A DNA stretch of 64,000 bases from Sphingobacterium hotanense (GTDB taxonomy: Bacteria; Bacteroidota; Bacteroidia; Sphingobacteriales; Sphingobacteriaceae), in contig NZ_CP030848.1 of NCBI RefSeq assembly GCF_008274825.1, positions 2,480,001-2,544,000 of the forward strand, given 5' to 3'. Both the position numbers and the translations under genes were made by a program. Every line of letters begins with the position of its first letter. Position 1 is the first letter of the stretch. Below the pieces are notes generated by a model that worked only from the letters and a program-made list of their open reading frames with translations, made no database searches and was not told where the DNA came from. Shown one piece after another: positions 43,580 to 52,623 of the stretch.

Positions 43580-46387
43580 ATGAAACAAAAATACAGCCTT
43601 TTATTATTGAGTTTCTCACTGGTTTCAGGTATTTATGCGCAGAAGAAACCACTAGATCACTCGGTATATGACAACTGGAAATCCATTAGCCGGGCAGAAA
43701 TTAGTAAATCGGGTAATATCATCCATTATACAATCAGTCCGCAAGCGGGTGATAACCTAACGGAGGTTAAAAACAGCAAGAATCAGCTTCTTTTAAGTAT
43801 CCCACGCGGGACCGATGTGCGATTGACTGAGGACGAACAATTCCTGATCAGTACGGTAAAACCATTTTTTAAAGAAACGAGAGCGGCTCGGATCAAAAAA
43901 AAGAAACCGGACGACATGCCCAAGGATACTTTACTCGTGTACAATCTAGCTAAGAATACGACCAGTCGATATCCAAATTTTAAAAGCTATCATTTACCTC
44001 GAAAAGGAAGTAAATATATAGCCATCGCTAGCGAAACAATTATTCCCTCCAAACAGGTAGAAAAGGACAGTACAGCGAATAAGACGTCCAGCGCTAAAAA
44101 AGAAAAGCCCACTCCTGTTGTGCATCTATTGCATTTACAATCGGGTGACACCACTAACTTTATTAAAGTAGAAAACTTCCAAATCAGTAACGATGAACAA
44201 TATTTCATCTTTACGAAGAAAGGTGCAGATAAAGATACGTTGAATGAGGCCGGCCTATATCTTTATGAGATCGCTTCTAAGAAGTTGAAAAAGATCAGTA
44301 ATGGAAAAGGGACTTATAAGCAGTTCACTTTTGACGATGCAGGTAAGCAATTAACATTTCTTGCAGATAAATCTCCAGAAAAAGCCTTATTGAAAGATTT
44401 CAAGCTTTATTATTACACGGCAAACCAAGATACTGCAAATGTATTAGCAGATCAAAAGTCCGCCGGGGTTCCTGACAAATGGTATATCTCAGGCGATGCT
44501 TCTATAAACTTCAGTAAATCTGGCAATCGCTTGTTCTTTGGCCTTGCCCCCATTCCGCGCGTAAAAGACACGACTTTGGTGGAATTTGAAAATGCTAAGG
44601 TGGATATCTGGCATTGGCAGGACGATTATTTACAACCTACACAATTGCTAAATAGCCGCCGTGACCAGATGCGTAGCTTCACGGCAATGATTCTGCCGAA
44701 ACAAGGACGTCAAGTTACGCCTATTTCAGACGACACCTATAATAGAATAAGCTTTACAGACGATGCAGATAACGAATGGGCTCTTGCGAGCAGCGACCTA
44801 GGCTATCGTATCTCTTCGCAATGGGATGGTGAGACCAGATCGGATGTTTACGTCATTTCGTTAGTCGACGGTAAGAATAAATTAGTTGCTAAGAACCTCT
44901 CCGGTTCCGCATATCTAGCACCTAAAGGTGACTATGTTGTATATTTTAATAAAGAAGATGCCAATTGGTATAGTTTCCATATCGCAACAGAAACTCTAAA
45001 ACAGCTTAACGAAGGACTTTCTGTGAGTTTTGTTGATGAAGAAAATGACGTACCGGCTTTACCAGGAGCTTATGGTCTCGTGGGCTGGAGCAACGATGCG
45101 AAGCATGTTTTCATCAATGATCGTTACGATGTTTGGAAATTCAGTTTAGACGGCAAAGCGAAGCGTCAATTTACGCATGGTCAAGGTAGAGAGCAAAAAA
45201 TTACTTTTAGGATTCAGCGACTAACTCCGGTCGAAGACCCTAGAATTAGAACTTCCTATATTGATGAGGCTCAACCGATTTATTTATCAGGATTCAATAC
45301 TAAAAACAAGTATGCCGGCTTATACCAATTAGGAAAAAAGAATATTGAGGCGCGCTGGACAGGTCCTTACTCTTACAAGATGCTGGCGGCGGATCAAAAG
45401 ATAAACCACCTGATCTATACGAAAGAAGATTCTAAAGCGAGTCCAGACGTGTATTTATTGACGTCATTTGAACAAGAAGAACGATTAACAAATATCAACC
45501 CTCAACAGGCAGACTATAACTGGATGACTGCAGAGATCGTTTCTTGGACTACGCCGAACGGGCATCAGGCGGAAGGTATCTTATATAAACCTGAAGATTT
45601 CGATCCAAACAAAAAATATCCAATCATAGCTTACTTCTATGAGAAGTTGACAGATGGTCTTTATACTTATCAAGCACCTGCTCCTACACCATCGCGTTTG
45701 AACATTCCCTACTTTGTAAGTAATGGATATTTAGTATTTACGCCGGATATCCGCTATGAAACAGGCTATCCAGGAAGATCGGCTGAAGAGTATATCAATT
45801 CGGGTATGCATTACCTAGCACGCAATAATAGCTGGGTGGATTCTACGAAGATGGGAATTCAGGGACAAAGCTGGGGCGGTTATCAAGTAGCGCATTTAAT
45901 TACACGCACAGACATGTATGCGGCGGCATGGTCGGGTGCACCTGTGGTCAATATGACATCAGCCTATGGCGGAATTCGTTGGGGAACAGGTATCTCTCGT
46001 CAATTCCAATATGAGAATACGCAGAGCCGTATCGGAAAGCCACTGTGGGAAGCACGTGACTTATATATAGAGAACTCTCCGCTATTCTTTATGGACCGTG
46101 TAAATACACCGGTCGCGATTATGCATAATGATAATGACGGTGCAGTGCCATGGTATCAGGGTATTGAGTTCTTCACAGCACTTAGACGTTTGAATAAGCC
46201 GGTATGGTTATTAAATTATAACGGAGACGGACATAATTTAATGCAACGTCAGAATAGAAAAGACATACAAATTCGCGAAGCACAGTTCTTCGATCACTTT
46301 TTAAAAGGAGCACCGGCAGCTAATTGGATTAAAAAAGGTGTCAAAGCAACAGAAAAAGGAATCGACTGGGGACTGGAAGTTGACTAA
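43580..46387 (+). CDS. S9-family peptidase (prolyl oligopeptidase type), secreted
   Basis: A serine peptidase of about 935 residues. The start at ATG 43580 gives a normal signal peptide (MKQKYSLLLLSFSLVSGIYA, then QKK), while the longer frame from 43544 spoils it. Residues up to about 640 form a beta-propeller-like region. The C-terminal alpha/beta hydrolase holds the nucleophile in GQSWGGY (Ser764), Asp in HNDNDGAVPW and His in NGDGHNLM. It likely cleaves peptides in the periplasm. Large S9 enzymes of this type are common in Bacteroidota. A terminator follows at 46411-46443. Confidence 0.9.
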   Translation: MKQKYSLLLLSFSLVSGIYAQKKPLDHSVYDNWKSISRAEISKSGNIIHYTISPQAGDNLTEVKNSKNQLLLSIPRGTDVRLTEDEQFLISTVKPFFKETRAARIKKKKPDDMPKDTLLVYNLAKNTTSRYPNFKSYHLPRKGSKYIAIASETIIPSKQVEKDSTANKTSSAKKEKPTPVVHLLHLQSGDTTNFIKVENFQISNDEQYFIFTKKGADKDTLNEAGLYLYEIASKKLKKISNGKGTYKQFTFDDAGKQLTFLADKSPEKALLKDFKLYYYTANQDTANVLADQKSAGVPDKWYISGDASINFSKSGNRLFFGLAPIPRVKDTTLVEFENAKVDIWHWQDDYLQPTQLLNSRRDQMRSFTAMILPKQGRQVTPISDDTYNRISFTDDADNEWALASSDLGYRISSQWDGETRSDVYVISLVDGKNKLVAKNLSGSAYLAPKGDYVVYFNKEDANWYSFHIATETLKQLNEGLSVSFVDEENDVPALPGAYGLVGWSNDAKHVFINDRYDVWKFSLDGKAKRQFTHGQGREQKITFRIQRLTPVEDPRIRTSYIDEAQPIYLSGFNTKNKYAGLYQLGKKNIEARWTGPYSYKMLAADQKINHLIYTKEDSKASPDVYLLTSFEQEERLTNINPQQADYNWMTAEIVSWTTPNGHQAEGILYKPEDFDPNKKYPIIAYFYEKLTDGLYTYQAPAPTPSRLNIPYFVSNGYLVFTPDIRYETGYPGRSAEEYINSGMHYLARNNSWVDSTKMGIQGQSWGGYQVAHLITRTDMYAAAWSGAPVVNMTSAYGGIRWGTGISRQFQYENTQSRIGKPLWEARDLYIENSPLFFMDRVNTPVAIMHNDNDGAVPWYQGIEFFTALRRLNKPVWLLNYNGDGHNLMQRQNRKDIQIREAQFFDHFLKGAPAANWIKKGVKATEKGIDWGLEVD

Positions 46388-46410
46388 TAATCGGAAAACA
46401 CCATAAAAAC

Positions 46411-46443
46411 AAGGGTGGAAAAGTAATTTTTCCACCCTTTTTC
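46411..46443 (+). terminator. Rho-independent terminator after S9 peptidase
   Basis: AAGGGTGGAAAA (46411-46422) pairs with TTTTTCCACCCTT (46427-46439) around a four-base loop and is followed by a T run. Confidence 0.85.
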
Positions 46444-46495
46444 GATTTTTAGACACCCATATTTGTCATTTTTATTATTTATTTTCAAAAAAAAT

Positions 46496-46511
46496 ATCGG
46501 ATTTATCCGAT
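46496..46511. promoter_or_regulatory. 16-bp palindrome next to glutamine synthetase promoter, probable operator
   Basis: ATCGGATTTATCCGAT is a perfect 7-bp inverted repeat with a 2-bp centre. It ends 7 bp before the TATTTTTG -7 box at 46519, so it covers the -33 to -15 zone where a bound dimeric repressor or activator would act. The binding protein is unknown. Confidence 0.5.
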
Positions 46512-46518
46512 TTTGATA

Positions 46519-46526
46519 TATTTTTG
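46519..46526 (+). promoter_or_regulatory. Putative -7 promoter element of glutamine synthetase III gene
   Basis: TATTTTTG matches the Bacteroidota consensus TAnnTTTG and lies 61 bp before the ATG at 46588. No standard -33 TTTG is visible. That position holds a palindrome instead. Confidence 0.5.
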
Positions 46527-46587
46527 AAAAAGTTTTTAGAAAAACACGAACAATCAACATAAACAAAGAATATATAATTCTACAAAC

Positions 46588-48777
46588 ATGTCAAACAGCA
46601 GATTCAAAGCAGTTGAAGAAGCAACGAAACACATTTTCGCTGCAAAAACAAACGTCACAGCAGAAAGAGCAGTAAACATCTATGGAAAAAACGTATTCAC
46701 CATCCTCAAGATGAGAGAATACTTACCTAAGACTGTTTACAAGGAACTTACTTCATTTATTGACGAAGGGAAACAGATTACACGTGATATGGCTGAATAT
46801 ATTGCACAAGCAATGAAAGCTTGGGCGATAGAAAATGGCACAACACATTACACGCACTGGTTTCAACCGCTTACAGGATCTACTGCAGAGAAACATGACT
46901 CATTCTTTGAACCGGATTCAGATGGAAGTGCTATCGAAAAGTTTACCGCAGATGCACTTGTACAACAAGAACCAGATGCATCTTCTTTTCCGAATGGTGG
47001 AATTCGTAATACTTTTGAAGCAAGAGGTTATACGGCATGGGATCCCTCCTCTCCTGCTTTTATCTTTGAAACATCAGCTGGCAAGACTTTATGTATCCCT
47101 ACCGTATTCGTTTCTTATACTGGCGAATCATTAGACTATAAAGCTCCTTTATTGAAAGCAATTGCATCGATTGATAAAGCAGCGACTGAAGTAGCTCAGT
47201 ATTTTGATAAATCAGTAACGAAGGTGAATGCATCGTTGGGTATCGAGCAAGAGTATTTTTTAGTTGATTTAGCACTATATAACGCACGTCCGGACCTTCA
47301 ACTTACTGGACGCACATTATTTGGCCACATGTCGGCAAAAGGACAACAATTAGAAGATCACTATTTCGGCGCAATTCCGGAACGTGTACTTGCTTATATG
47401 GTTGATCTTGAGAATGAAGCATTAAAATTGGGTATCCCTTTAAAAACTCGTCACAATGAAGTTGCTCCTTCGCAATTTGAGTGTGCACCGATGTTTGAAG
47501 AAATTAACTTGGCGATTGATCATAACCAATTGTTGATGAACGTGATGGAGCAAGTTGCATTGCGTCATAACTTTAAGGTATTATTACATGAGAAACCTTA
47601 TAGCGGTGTCAACGGATCTGGTAAACACAATAACTGGTCATTAATCACGAATACTGGCGTCAATTTGCTTTCACCAGGCAAAACTCCAAAGAATAACTTA
47701 ATGTTCTTGACATTCTTCGTGAATACAATTAAAGCAGTATTCGAACATGCAGATCTATTACGTGCTTCTATCGCTAGCCATTCAAACGACCACCGTTTGG
47801 GAGCTAATGAAGCTCCTCCTGCGATTATTTCCATCTTCTTGGGCTCTCAGTTAGATGAGATATTAGAGGAGGTTGAATCGGCTCGTGTTGCGAAAAAAGT
47901 AAAATCTGAAGCGAATTTATGGCACGGTATCCCTAAGATTCCAGATTTGAAATTAGATAATACCGACAGAAACCGTACTTCACCATTCGCATTTACAGGA
48001 AATAAATTTGAGTTCCGCGCTGTGGGTTCGTCTGCTAATTCGGCATTACCAATGACGGTATTGAATGCCATCGTTGCTACGCAATTGATCGAGTTCAAAA
48101 CTGAGGTAGACAAACAGATCAAAAAAGGAACAAAGAAAGACCTTGCAATCTTAAACGTCGTTCGTAAATACATTAAAGATTCCAAAGCTATACGTTTTGA
48201 AGGTAATGGATATAGCGAGGAATGGGAAATTGAAGCTGCAGCTCGCGGTTTATCAAATATCAAGTCTACACCTAAATCTTTAGACGTTTATGTTACTCCA
48301 GAATCATTGGAATTATTCGAAGCATTAGGAATTTACACTAAACGTGAATCTGAAGCTAGACACGAGATATTATTGGAAAACTTCTTCAAAAAGCTTCAAA
48401 TCGAAGCGCGCGTGATTGGCGAAGTGGTAACAAGTCAAATTGCTCCGGCATGTTTAACCTATCAAAACGAATTGATACAGAACGTTAAAGGATTAAAGGA
48501 TCTTGGCTTACCGAAAGAGTCTTATAGCTCTCAATTAAATTATCTAGAACGTATTTCGAAACATGTGAATACAATTCTAGAGAAGGCTGAAGAAATGCGC
48601 CAAGCTCGTAAAAAAGCAAACACAATTGATGACGTTCGCGAGAAAGCAATCGCCTACGATGAGGTGGTTAAACCATTCTTTGATGAAATCCGCTATCATG
48701 TGAATAAGTTAGAAAAGCTAGTTGATGATGCGAAATGGCCTCTACCAAAATTAAGAGAGCTATTGTTCATTCACTAA
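46588..48777 (+). CDS. glnN: Glutamine synthetase type III
   Basis: A 729-residue enzyme, the normal length for GSIII (GlnN), which forms glutamine from glutamate, ammonia and ATP as a dodecamer in the cytoplasm. The N-terminal ordered region (RAVNIYGKNVFTILKMREYL) and the catalytic core segments GIEQEYFLVD, KTRHNEVAPSQFECAP and SGKHNNWSL are clear. GSIII is the typical main glutamine synthetase in many Bacteroidota. Single-gene unit: promoter with a palindrome upstream and a strong terminator downstream. Upstream regulation by nitrogen status is likely but unproven. Confidence 0.96.
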   Translation: MSNSRFKAVEEATKHIFAAKTNVTAERAVNIYGKNVFTILKMREYLPKTVYKELTSFIDEGKQITRDMAEYIAQAMKAWAIENGTTHYTHWFQPLTGSTAEKHDSFFEPDSDGSAIEKFTADALVQQEPDASSFPNGGIRNTFEARGYTAWDPSSPAFIFETSAGKTLCIPTVFVSYTGESLDYKAPLLKAIASIDKAATEVAQYFDKSVTKVNASLGIEQEYFLVDLALYNARPDLQLTGRTLFGHMSAKGQQLEDHYFGAIPERVLAYMVDLENEALKLGIPLKTRHNEVAPSQFECAPMFEEINLAIDHNQLLMNVMEQVALRHNFKVLLHEKPYSGVNGSGKHNNWSLITNTGVNLLSPGKTPKNNLMFLTFFVNTIKAVFEHADLLRASIASHSNDHRLGANEAPPAIISIFLGSQLDEILEEVESARVAKKVKSEANLWHGIPKIPDLKLDNTDRNRTSPFAFTGNKFEFRAVGSSANSALPMTVLNAIVATQLIEFKTEVDKQIKKGTKKDLAILNVVRKYIKDSKAIRFEGNGYSEEWEIEAAARGLSNIKSTPKSLDVYVTPESLELFEALGIYTKRESEARHEILLENFFKKLQIEARVIGEVVTSQIAPACLTYQNELIQNVKGLKDLGLPKESYSSQLNYLERISKHVNTILEKAEEMRQARKKANTIDDVREKAIAYDEVVKPFFDEIRYHVNKLEKLVDDAKWPLPKLRELLFIH

Positions 48778-48798
48778 TGAAATATTAAAACAAAAAAA

Positions 48799-48831
48799 GG
48801 AGGCTGTCCATAATGGACAGCCTCCTTTTTT
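48799..48831 (+). terminator. Rho-independent terminator after glnN
   Basis: GGAGGCTGTCCA and TGGACAGCCTCC form a 12-bp perfect stem with a 3-base loop and a following T run. The stem resembles that of the terminator at 20811-20843, and both are joined to the same type of downstream repeat. Confidence 0.9.
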
Positions 48832-48907
48832 CTAAAAGTCTCTGTTATTAAAGAGCATCAAGAACTGTTATCCCTTTATTTGTTTTTAAAAAAAAAGAAA
48901 GTTTTTT
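48832..48907 (+). repeat. Diverged third copy of the 77-bp terminator-linked repeat
   Basis: Aligned without gaps to copy 2 (from 20921), 50 of the first 70 bases agree by eye, including CATCAAGAACT and a GAAAG-T-run end. The internal inverted repeat is partly lost. The rest of 48908-49054 shows no recognisable element. Confidence 0.65.
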
Positions 48908-49054
48908 TATAAGAACTAATAACATTTTAAACAACCAATACACAGCGCCTCATTAGAAAACTTCAGAAATCTGAATGGGATTCAAAAAACATTCACCTGT
49001 AGTTTGCTTTACAGAAATGAAAACAGCAAATTTATACCATAAAAGCAAAGCAGT

Positions 49055-49897
49055 ATGAAATTATATACAATTGATACGGGATTTTTTAAACTTGATGGTG
49101 GAGCAATGTTTGGCGTTGTACCAAAGTCAATTTGGCAAAAAACAAATCCGGCCGATAGTAATAATCTATGTACTTGGGCAACACGTCTTCTGTTAATTGA
49201 GGATGGCAAGCGTCTCACCCTGGTGGATACTGCGCTAGGTGATAAACAAGATGCAAAATTCTTCGGACATTATTTCCTTCACGGAGATGATACGCTAGAC
49301 AAATCTTTAGCAAAATATGGCTTTCATCGAGAAGATATCACAGATGTGATATTAACTCATTTACACTTTGACCATTGTGGTGGTGCGATCGTGCGCGAAG
49401 GCGAAAAATTGGTTCCGGCATTCAAGAATGCTCGCTTTTGGTCAAATGAGAAACATTGGAATTGGGCAACTATTGACCCAAATCCACGGGAAAAAGCTTC
49501 CTTTTTAAAAGAAAATATACTGCCAATTCAAGAATCGGGTCAACTTAACTTTTTATCTGAAGAACAACCACAATACGACAATTCTATAACAATGCGTTAT
49601 GCCTACGGACATACCGAGGCCATGATGCTTCCACAATTAGAGTACAAAGGAAAAACGCTGCTTTATATGGCAGATCTTCTTCCCTCCGTTGGCCATATTC
49701 CCTTGGCATACGTGATGAGTTACGATGTAAGACCATTGGTAACTATGGATGAAAGAAAATCGTATTGGCAAGAAATCGTGGATAATGAATATATTCTTAT
49801 TCTCGAGCATGATGCACAGCACGAGTGCTGCACTTTGCAACATACAGAGAAAGGAATACGTCTTAAAGATACTTTTAGGTTGTCGGATATCGTTTAA
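49055..49897 (+). CDS. Metallo-beta-lactamase-fold hydrolase
   Basis: A 280-residue MBL-fold enzyme with the zinc motif THLHFDHCGG (residues 101-110), a downstream His in YGHTEAMM, Asp in MADLLPSVGH and His in LEHDAQ, so a two-zinc site appears complete. The layout resembles lactonase-type members (AHL lactonases, YtnP-like), which hydrolyse lactones. Substrate cannot be assigned. No signal peptide, so cytoplasmic. The WYL regulator gene begins 17 bp later and may control it. Confidence 0.84.
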   Translation: MKLYTIDTGFFKLDGGAMFGVVPKSIWQKTNPADSNNLCTWATRLLLIEDGKRLTLVDTALGDKQDAKFFGHYFLHGDDTLDKSLAKYGFHREDITDVILTHLHFDHCGGAIVREGEKLVPAFKNARFWSNEKHWNWATIDPNPREKASFLKENILPIQESGQLNFLSEEQPQYDNSITMRYAYGHTEAMMLPQLEYKGKTLLYMADLLPSVGHIPLAYVMSYDVRPLVTMDERKSYWQEIVDNEYILILEHDAQHECCTLQHTEKGIRLKDTFRLSDIV

Positions 49898-49914
49898 AAG
49901 TTCAATACAACCTT

Positions 49915-50886
49915 ATGGCGGTAGATATTAAAAAGCGTTTCGATCGAATTGTAAATATACTCATTCAGCTACAATCAAAGAGAGTCATCCGCGCGCAAGA
50001 ACTTTCGGATCGTTTCGAAGTGAGCTTAAGAACAATCTATCGAGATATAAAAAGCTTAGAGCAGGCTGGTGTTCCGATAATCGGAGAAGCAGGTACTGGC
50101 TATTCCATTATGGAAGGATACAAACTGCCACCTGTTAGTTTTAGCAAAGAAGAAGCCTTATCTTTCGTTGCAACAGAAAAACTTACCCAAAAGTTCCTAG
50201 ATAAAGAAAGTGCTAAGCAATATGGCTCTGCAATGCTTAAAATCAAATCTATCCTCAAAAACCACGACAAGGATTTGCTTTCCACTGTGGAGAGTCAGAT
50301 TATTATGCGAGAGCAGTCGATGCCTCCCTTTCTTGAACAGGTACCGCATGCCCTAAGTAGCACATTAGAAAGTATTTCACTTCAAAAACAACTGGTCGTT
50401 AGATATCAGGGAATACAAGATGAGGAAGGCCGACTGAGGACAATAGAACCGATTGGAATTTATCACGATGGTGGATTTTGGTATATTGTTGCTTACTGCC
50501 TCTATCGAGATGACTTCCGTCAATTTAGAAGTGATCGGATTCAAGAAGCTACTTTAACAGATCAAATTTTCAGCAAGAAACATATTTCCATTGCAGAATA
50601 TATTGAAAAACATCGTCAAACAAATCACCCTAAAACTCGGATTAAACTTCTTGTAGCGAATAGACTCGCTAACTATTTGAAGTGGGAAAGAAAACATTAC
50701 GGATTTGTTGCTGAAAAAAACATTGGTGACTTTATAGAAATGACTTTTGAAAGTAGAGATATCGAAAATGAATTTCCGCGATGGCTAATGATGTTTGCTG
50801 ATTTCGTAAAGATTCTTGAACCGGTGGAATTGAAAAGGAATTTGACAAGTTTGTTAGAAAAATCGATAATAAACATAAATAAATGA
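49915..50886 (+). CDS. WYL-domain transcriptional regulator with DeoR-type HTH
   Basis: A 323-residue YafY/PafC-like regulator: N-terminal HTH (RAQELSDRFEVSLRTIYRDIKSLEQAG, residues about 26-52), a GEAGTGYSIMEGY wing, and a WYL domain (about 145-235) with GIYHDGGFWYIVAYC in place of the exact WYL triplet. A WCX-type C-terminal region follows. WYL domains bind ligands or nucleic acid and often control stress or DNA-repair genes. Here the close neighbour is the MBL hydrolase gene, probably in the same transcript. A bidirectional hairpin lies at its end. Confidence 0.88.
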   Translation: MAVDIKKRFDRIVNILIQLQSKRVIRAQELSDRFEVSLRTIYRDIKSLEQAGVPIIGEAGTGYSIMEGYKLPPVSFSKEEALSFVATEKLTQKFLDKESAKQYGSAMLKIKSILKNHDKDLLSTVESQIIMREQSMPPFLEQVPHALSSTLESISLQKQLVVRYQGIQDEEGRLRTIEPIGIYHDGGFWYIVAYCLYRDDFRQFRSDRIQEATLTDQIFSKKHISIAEYIEKHRQTNHPKTRIKLLVANRLANYLKWERKHYGFVAEKNIGDFIEMTFESRDIENEFPRWLMMFADFVKILEPVELKRNLTSLLEKSIININK

Positions 50887-50914
50887 AAGGCGCCCTTATT
50901 GCCGCCTTTCATTT
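50881..50914. terminator. Bidirectional terminator between WYL regulator and susD
   Basis: AAATGAAAGGCG (50881-50892) pairs with CGCCTTTCATTT (50903-50914) around a 10-base loop, and the stem includes the stop region of the regulator gene. The flanks are AT-rich in both directions. Confidence 0.75.
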
Positions 50915-50926
50915 AATTATCTTTGC

Positions 50927-52612
50927 CTAATTATACCCAGGATTTTGCGTCAATAATTCATTTTTATCCAATTCATCTTGTGGCACAGGAAGTAAATAAT
51001 CTTTGTCTGTAAATACAGCTTTTTTCCATACCACTTTCTTGTAAGTCTTCTTACCCGTAGTAGGGTCCCTGCGGATATCCATTCTCAAAAAATCTGTATT
51101 TAAAACTTCTGGAGCGATCTTCCAACGTCTGACATCATACCATCTGTGCATTTCAAAGACCAATTCAACTCGTCTTTCATTTACAATGCGATCAAACAGT
51201 GCTTTTCCAGTGACGTTAGACGGTATTGCTGGCATATTAACGCTTTCGCGAGCTCTTACAAAGTTCAAATATTCACGAGCTACGGCTTCATTTCCCAAAA
51301 AATAATTTGCTTCAGCATAATTCAGTAGTATCTCAGCATACCGAAAAAAGGTCCAAGGAGTTTGAGACATATTTGTAGAGCTCGGATTATTGATACGCTC
51401 GTTTACAAACTTCCTTGGATAATAACCTGTTTCCGATGCATTCCAAGGGGACACTGATCCCTCATTTGAATCTTTACCACCTGGTAAAAAAGTTTCTACT
51501 TCACGACCTTTCCACATCATCCCATCGTGCAAAATGGTAGCATAAAACCGAGGGTCGCGATCTTTGTATGGATCTTGATCATTAAATAGAGGGTCATTCT
51601 CTGGTAGCAATCCACGAATTGTCTCGAAATCATCAACTAAATTCTGTAAAGGATGAATTTGACCAAAGCCGTTATACCCATTTGGATAAGATGCTAATTC
51701 CAAATAAACTGCCTCTGGGCTAATCAACTGATTAAATGGACGTTGCCAAATAGCTTCGGAATTATATATATTCTCTTCTAGAAAGTAAGTTCTATAGTCT
51801 CTAAATAAACTGTATTTCTTCAAATCAATAACATCTTTTGCTGCATTTGCTGCAGCTTCCCACATTGATCGATCGTTTTTCGTGTTATTCAAGGGGCTCG
51901 CGCGATAAAGTAATGCGCGGGATTTTAAAGCCATGGCAGCACCTTTCGTAATTCGCCCCTTATTGGCGGCGTCATAATCCAATGGCAATAGCTCGATAGC
52001 CTCCTCAATTTCCTTTAAAAGAAAGGACATTATTTCGTCATACGTATTACGCTTTAATTTGAAGTCATCGTTCAATTTAAATGGTTTAGTAATTAGTGGA
52101 ACTCCACCGAATAGACTAATCAGCTCAAAATAACACTTCGCACGCATTACTTTCATTTCACCTAGCATTCGATCCTTAGTTTCCTGAACCATCTCTTTAC
52201 TTCGTTCTCTCTCAATATTTTGAAAGAAGATATTTGTACGGTTGATAGTCGTCCAATAGTTTTGATTTGTATTTGTACCTGTCGGCACACTACTCCAATA
52301 ATTTGCAATTCCCAAATTATCCGCTGTCAAATTTCCGCCCCAATAAGCATAAAGCCAAGAATTGTTTCTGGCATTCAATTCGTCGACCATAACGGATAAA
52401 TTGTAAAAACTATACCTAAATCCATTAGGTAGCGAGCGATATGTACTAGATACATATGTTTCAATTAGAGCAGGATCATCCCAAATAGCGTCTTCGCTAT
52501 AACGATCGCTAGGTACCGTGTCAAGTACATCAAAATCACAGGATATTGTTGACAAACATGTAAAAAACATGAATAAATACTTCCAAGTATTCTTTAATAT
52601 TTCAATTTTCAT
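50927..52612 (-). CDS. SusD/RagB family outer membrane lipoprotein
   Basis: A 561-residue lipoprotein: signal sequence with lipobox STISC (Cys near residue 25), then SusD-type TPR-rich helical body. Typical blocks are DFDVLDTVPSDRYSEDAIWD at the start, RAKCYFELISLFGGVPLITKP, FRYAEILLNYAEANYFLGN and the C-terminal DYLLPVPQDELDKNELLTQNPGY. It caps the SusC channel and binds an oligosaccharide or other large nutrient at the cell surface. It lies 11 bp after susC. The length and order are those of a normal pair. The ligand is not evident, though the facing esterase suggests an acetylated glycan. Confidence 0.94.
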   Translation of the reverse strand: MKIEILKNTWKYLFMFFTCLSTISCDFDVLDTVPSDRYSEDAIWDDPALIETYVSSTYRSLPNGFRYSFYNLSVMVDELNARNNSWLYAYWGGNLTADNLGIANYWSSVPTGTNTNQNYWTTINRTNIFFQNIERERSKEMVQETKDRMLGEMKVMRAKCYFELISLFGGVPLITKPFKLNDDFKLKRNTYDEIMSFLLKEIEEAIELLPLDYDAANKGRITKGAAMALKSRALLYRASPLNNTKNDRSMWEAAANAAKDVIDLKKYSLFRDYRTYFLEENIYNSEAIWQRPFNQLISPEAVYLELASYPNGYNGFGQIHPLQNLVDDFETIRGLLPENDPLFNDQDPYKDRDPRFYATILHDGMMWKGREVETFLPGGKDSNEGSVSPWNASETGYYPRKFVNERINNPSSTNMSQTPWTFFRYAEILLNYAEANYFLGNEAVAREYLNFVRARESVNMPAIPSNVTGKALFDRIVNERRVELVFEMHRWYDVRRWKIAPEVLNTDFLRMDIRRDPTTGKKTYKKVVWKKAVFTDKDYLLPVPQDELDKNELLTQNPGYN

Positions 52613-52623
52613 AACTCTATCTC

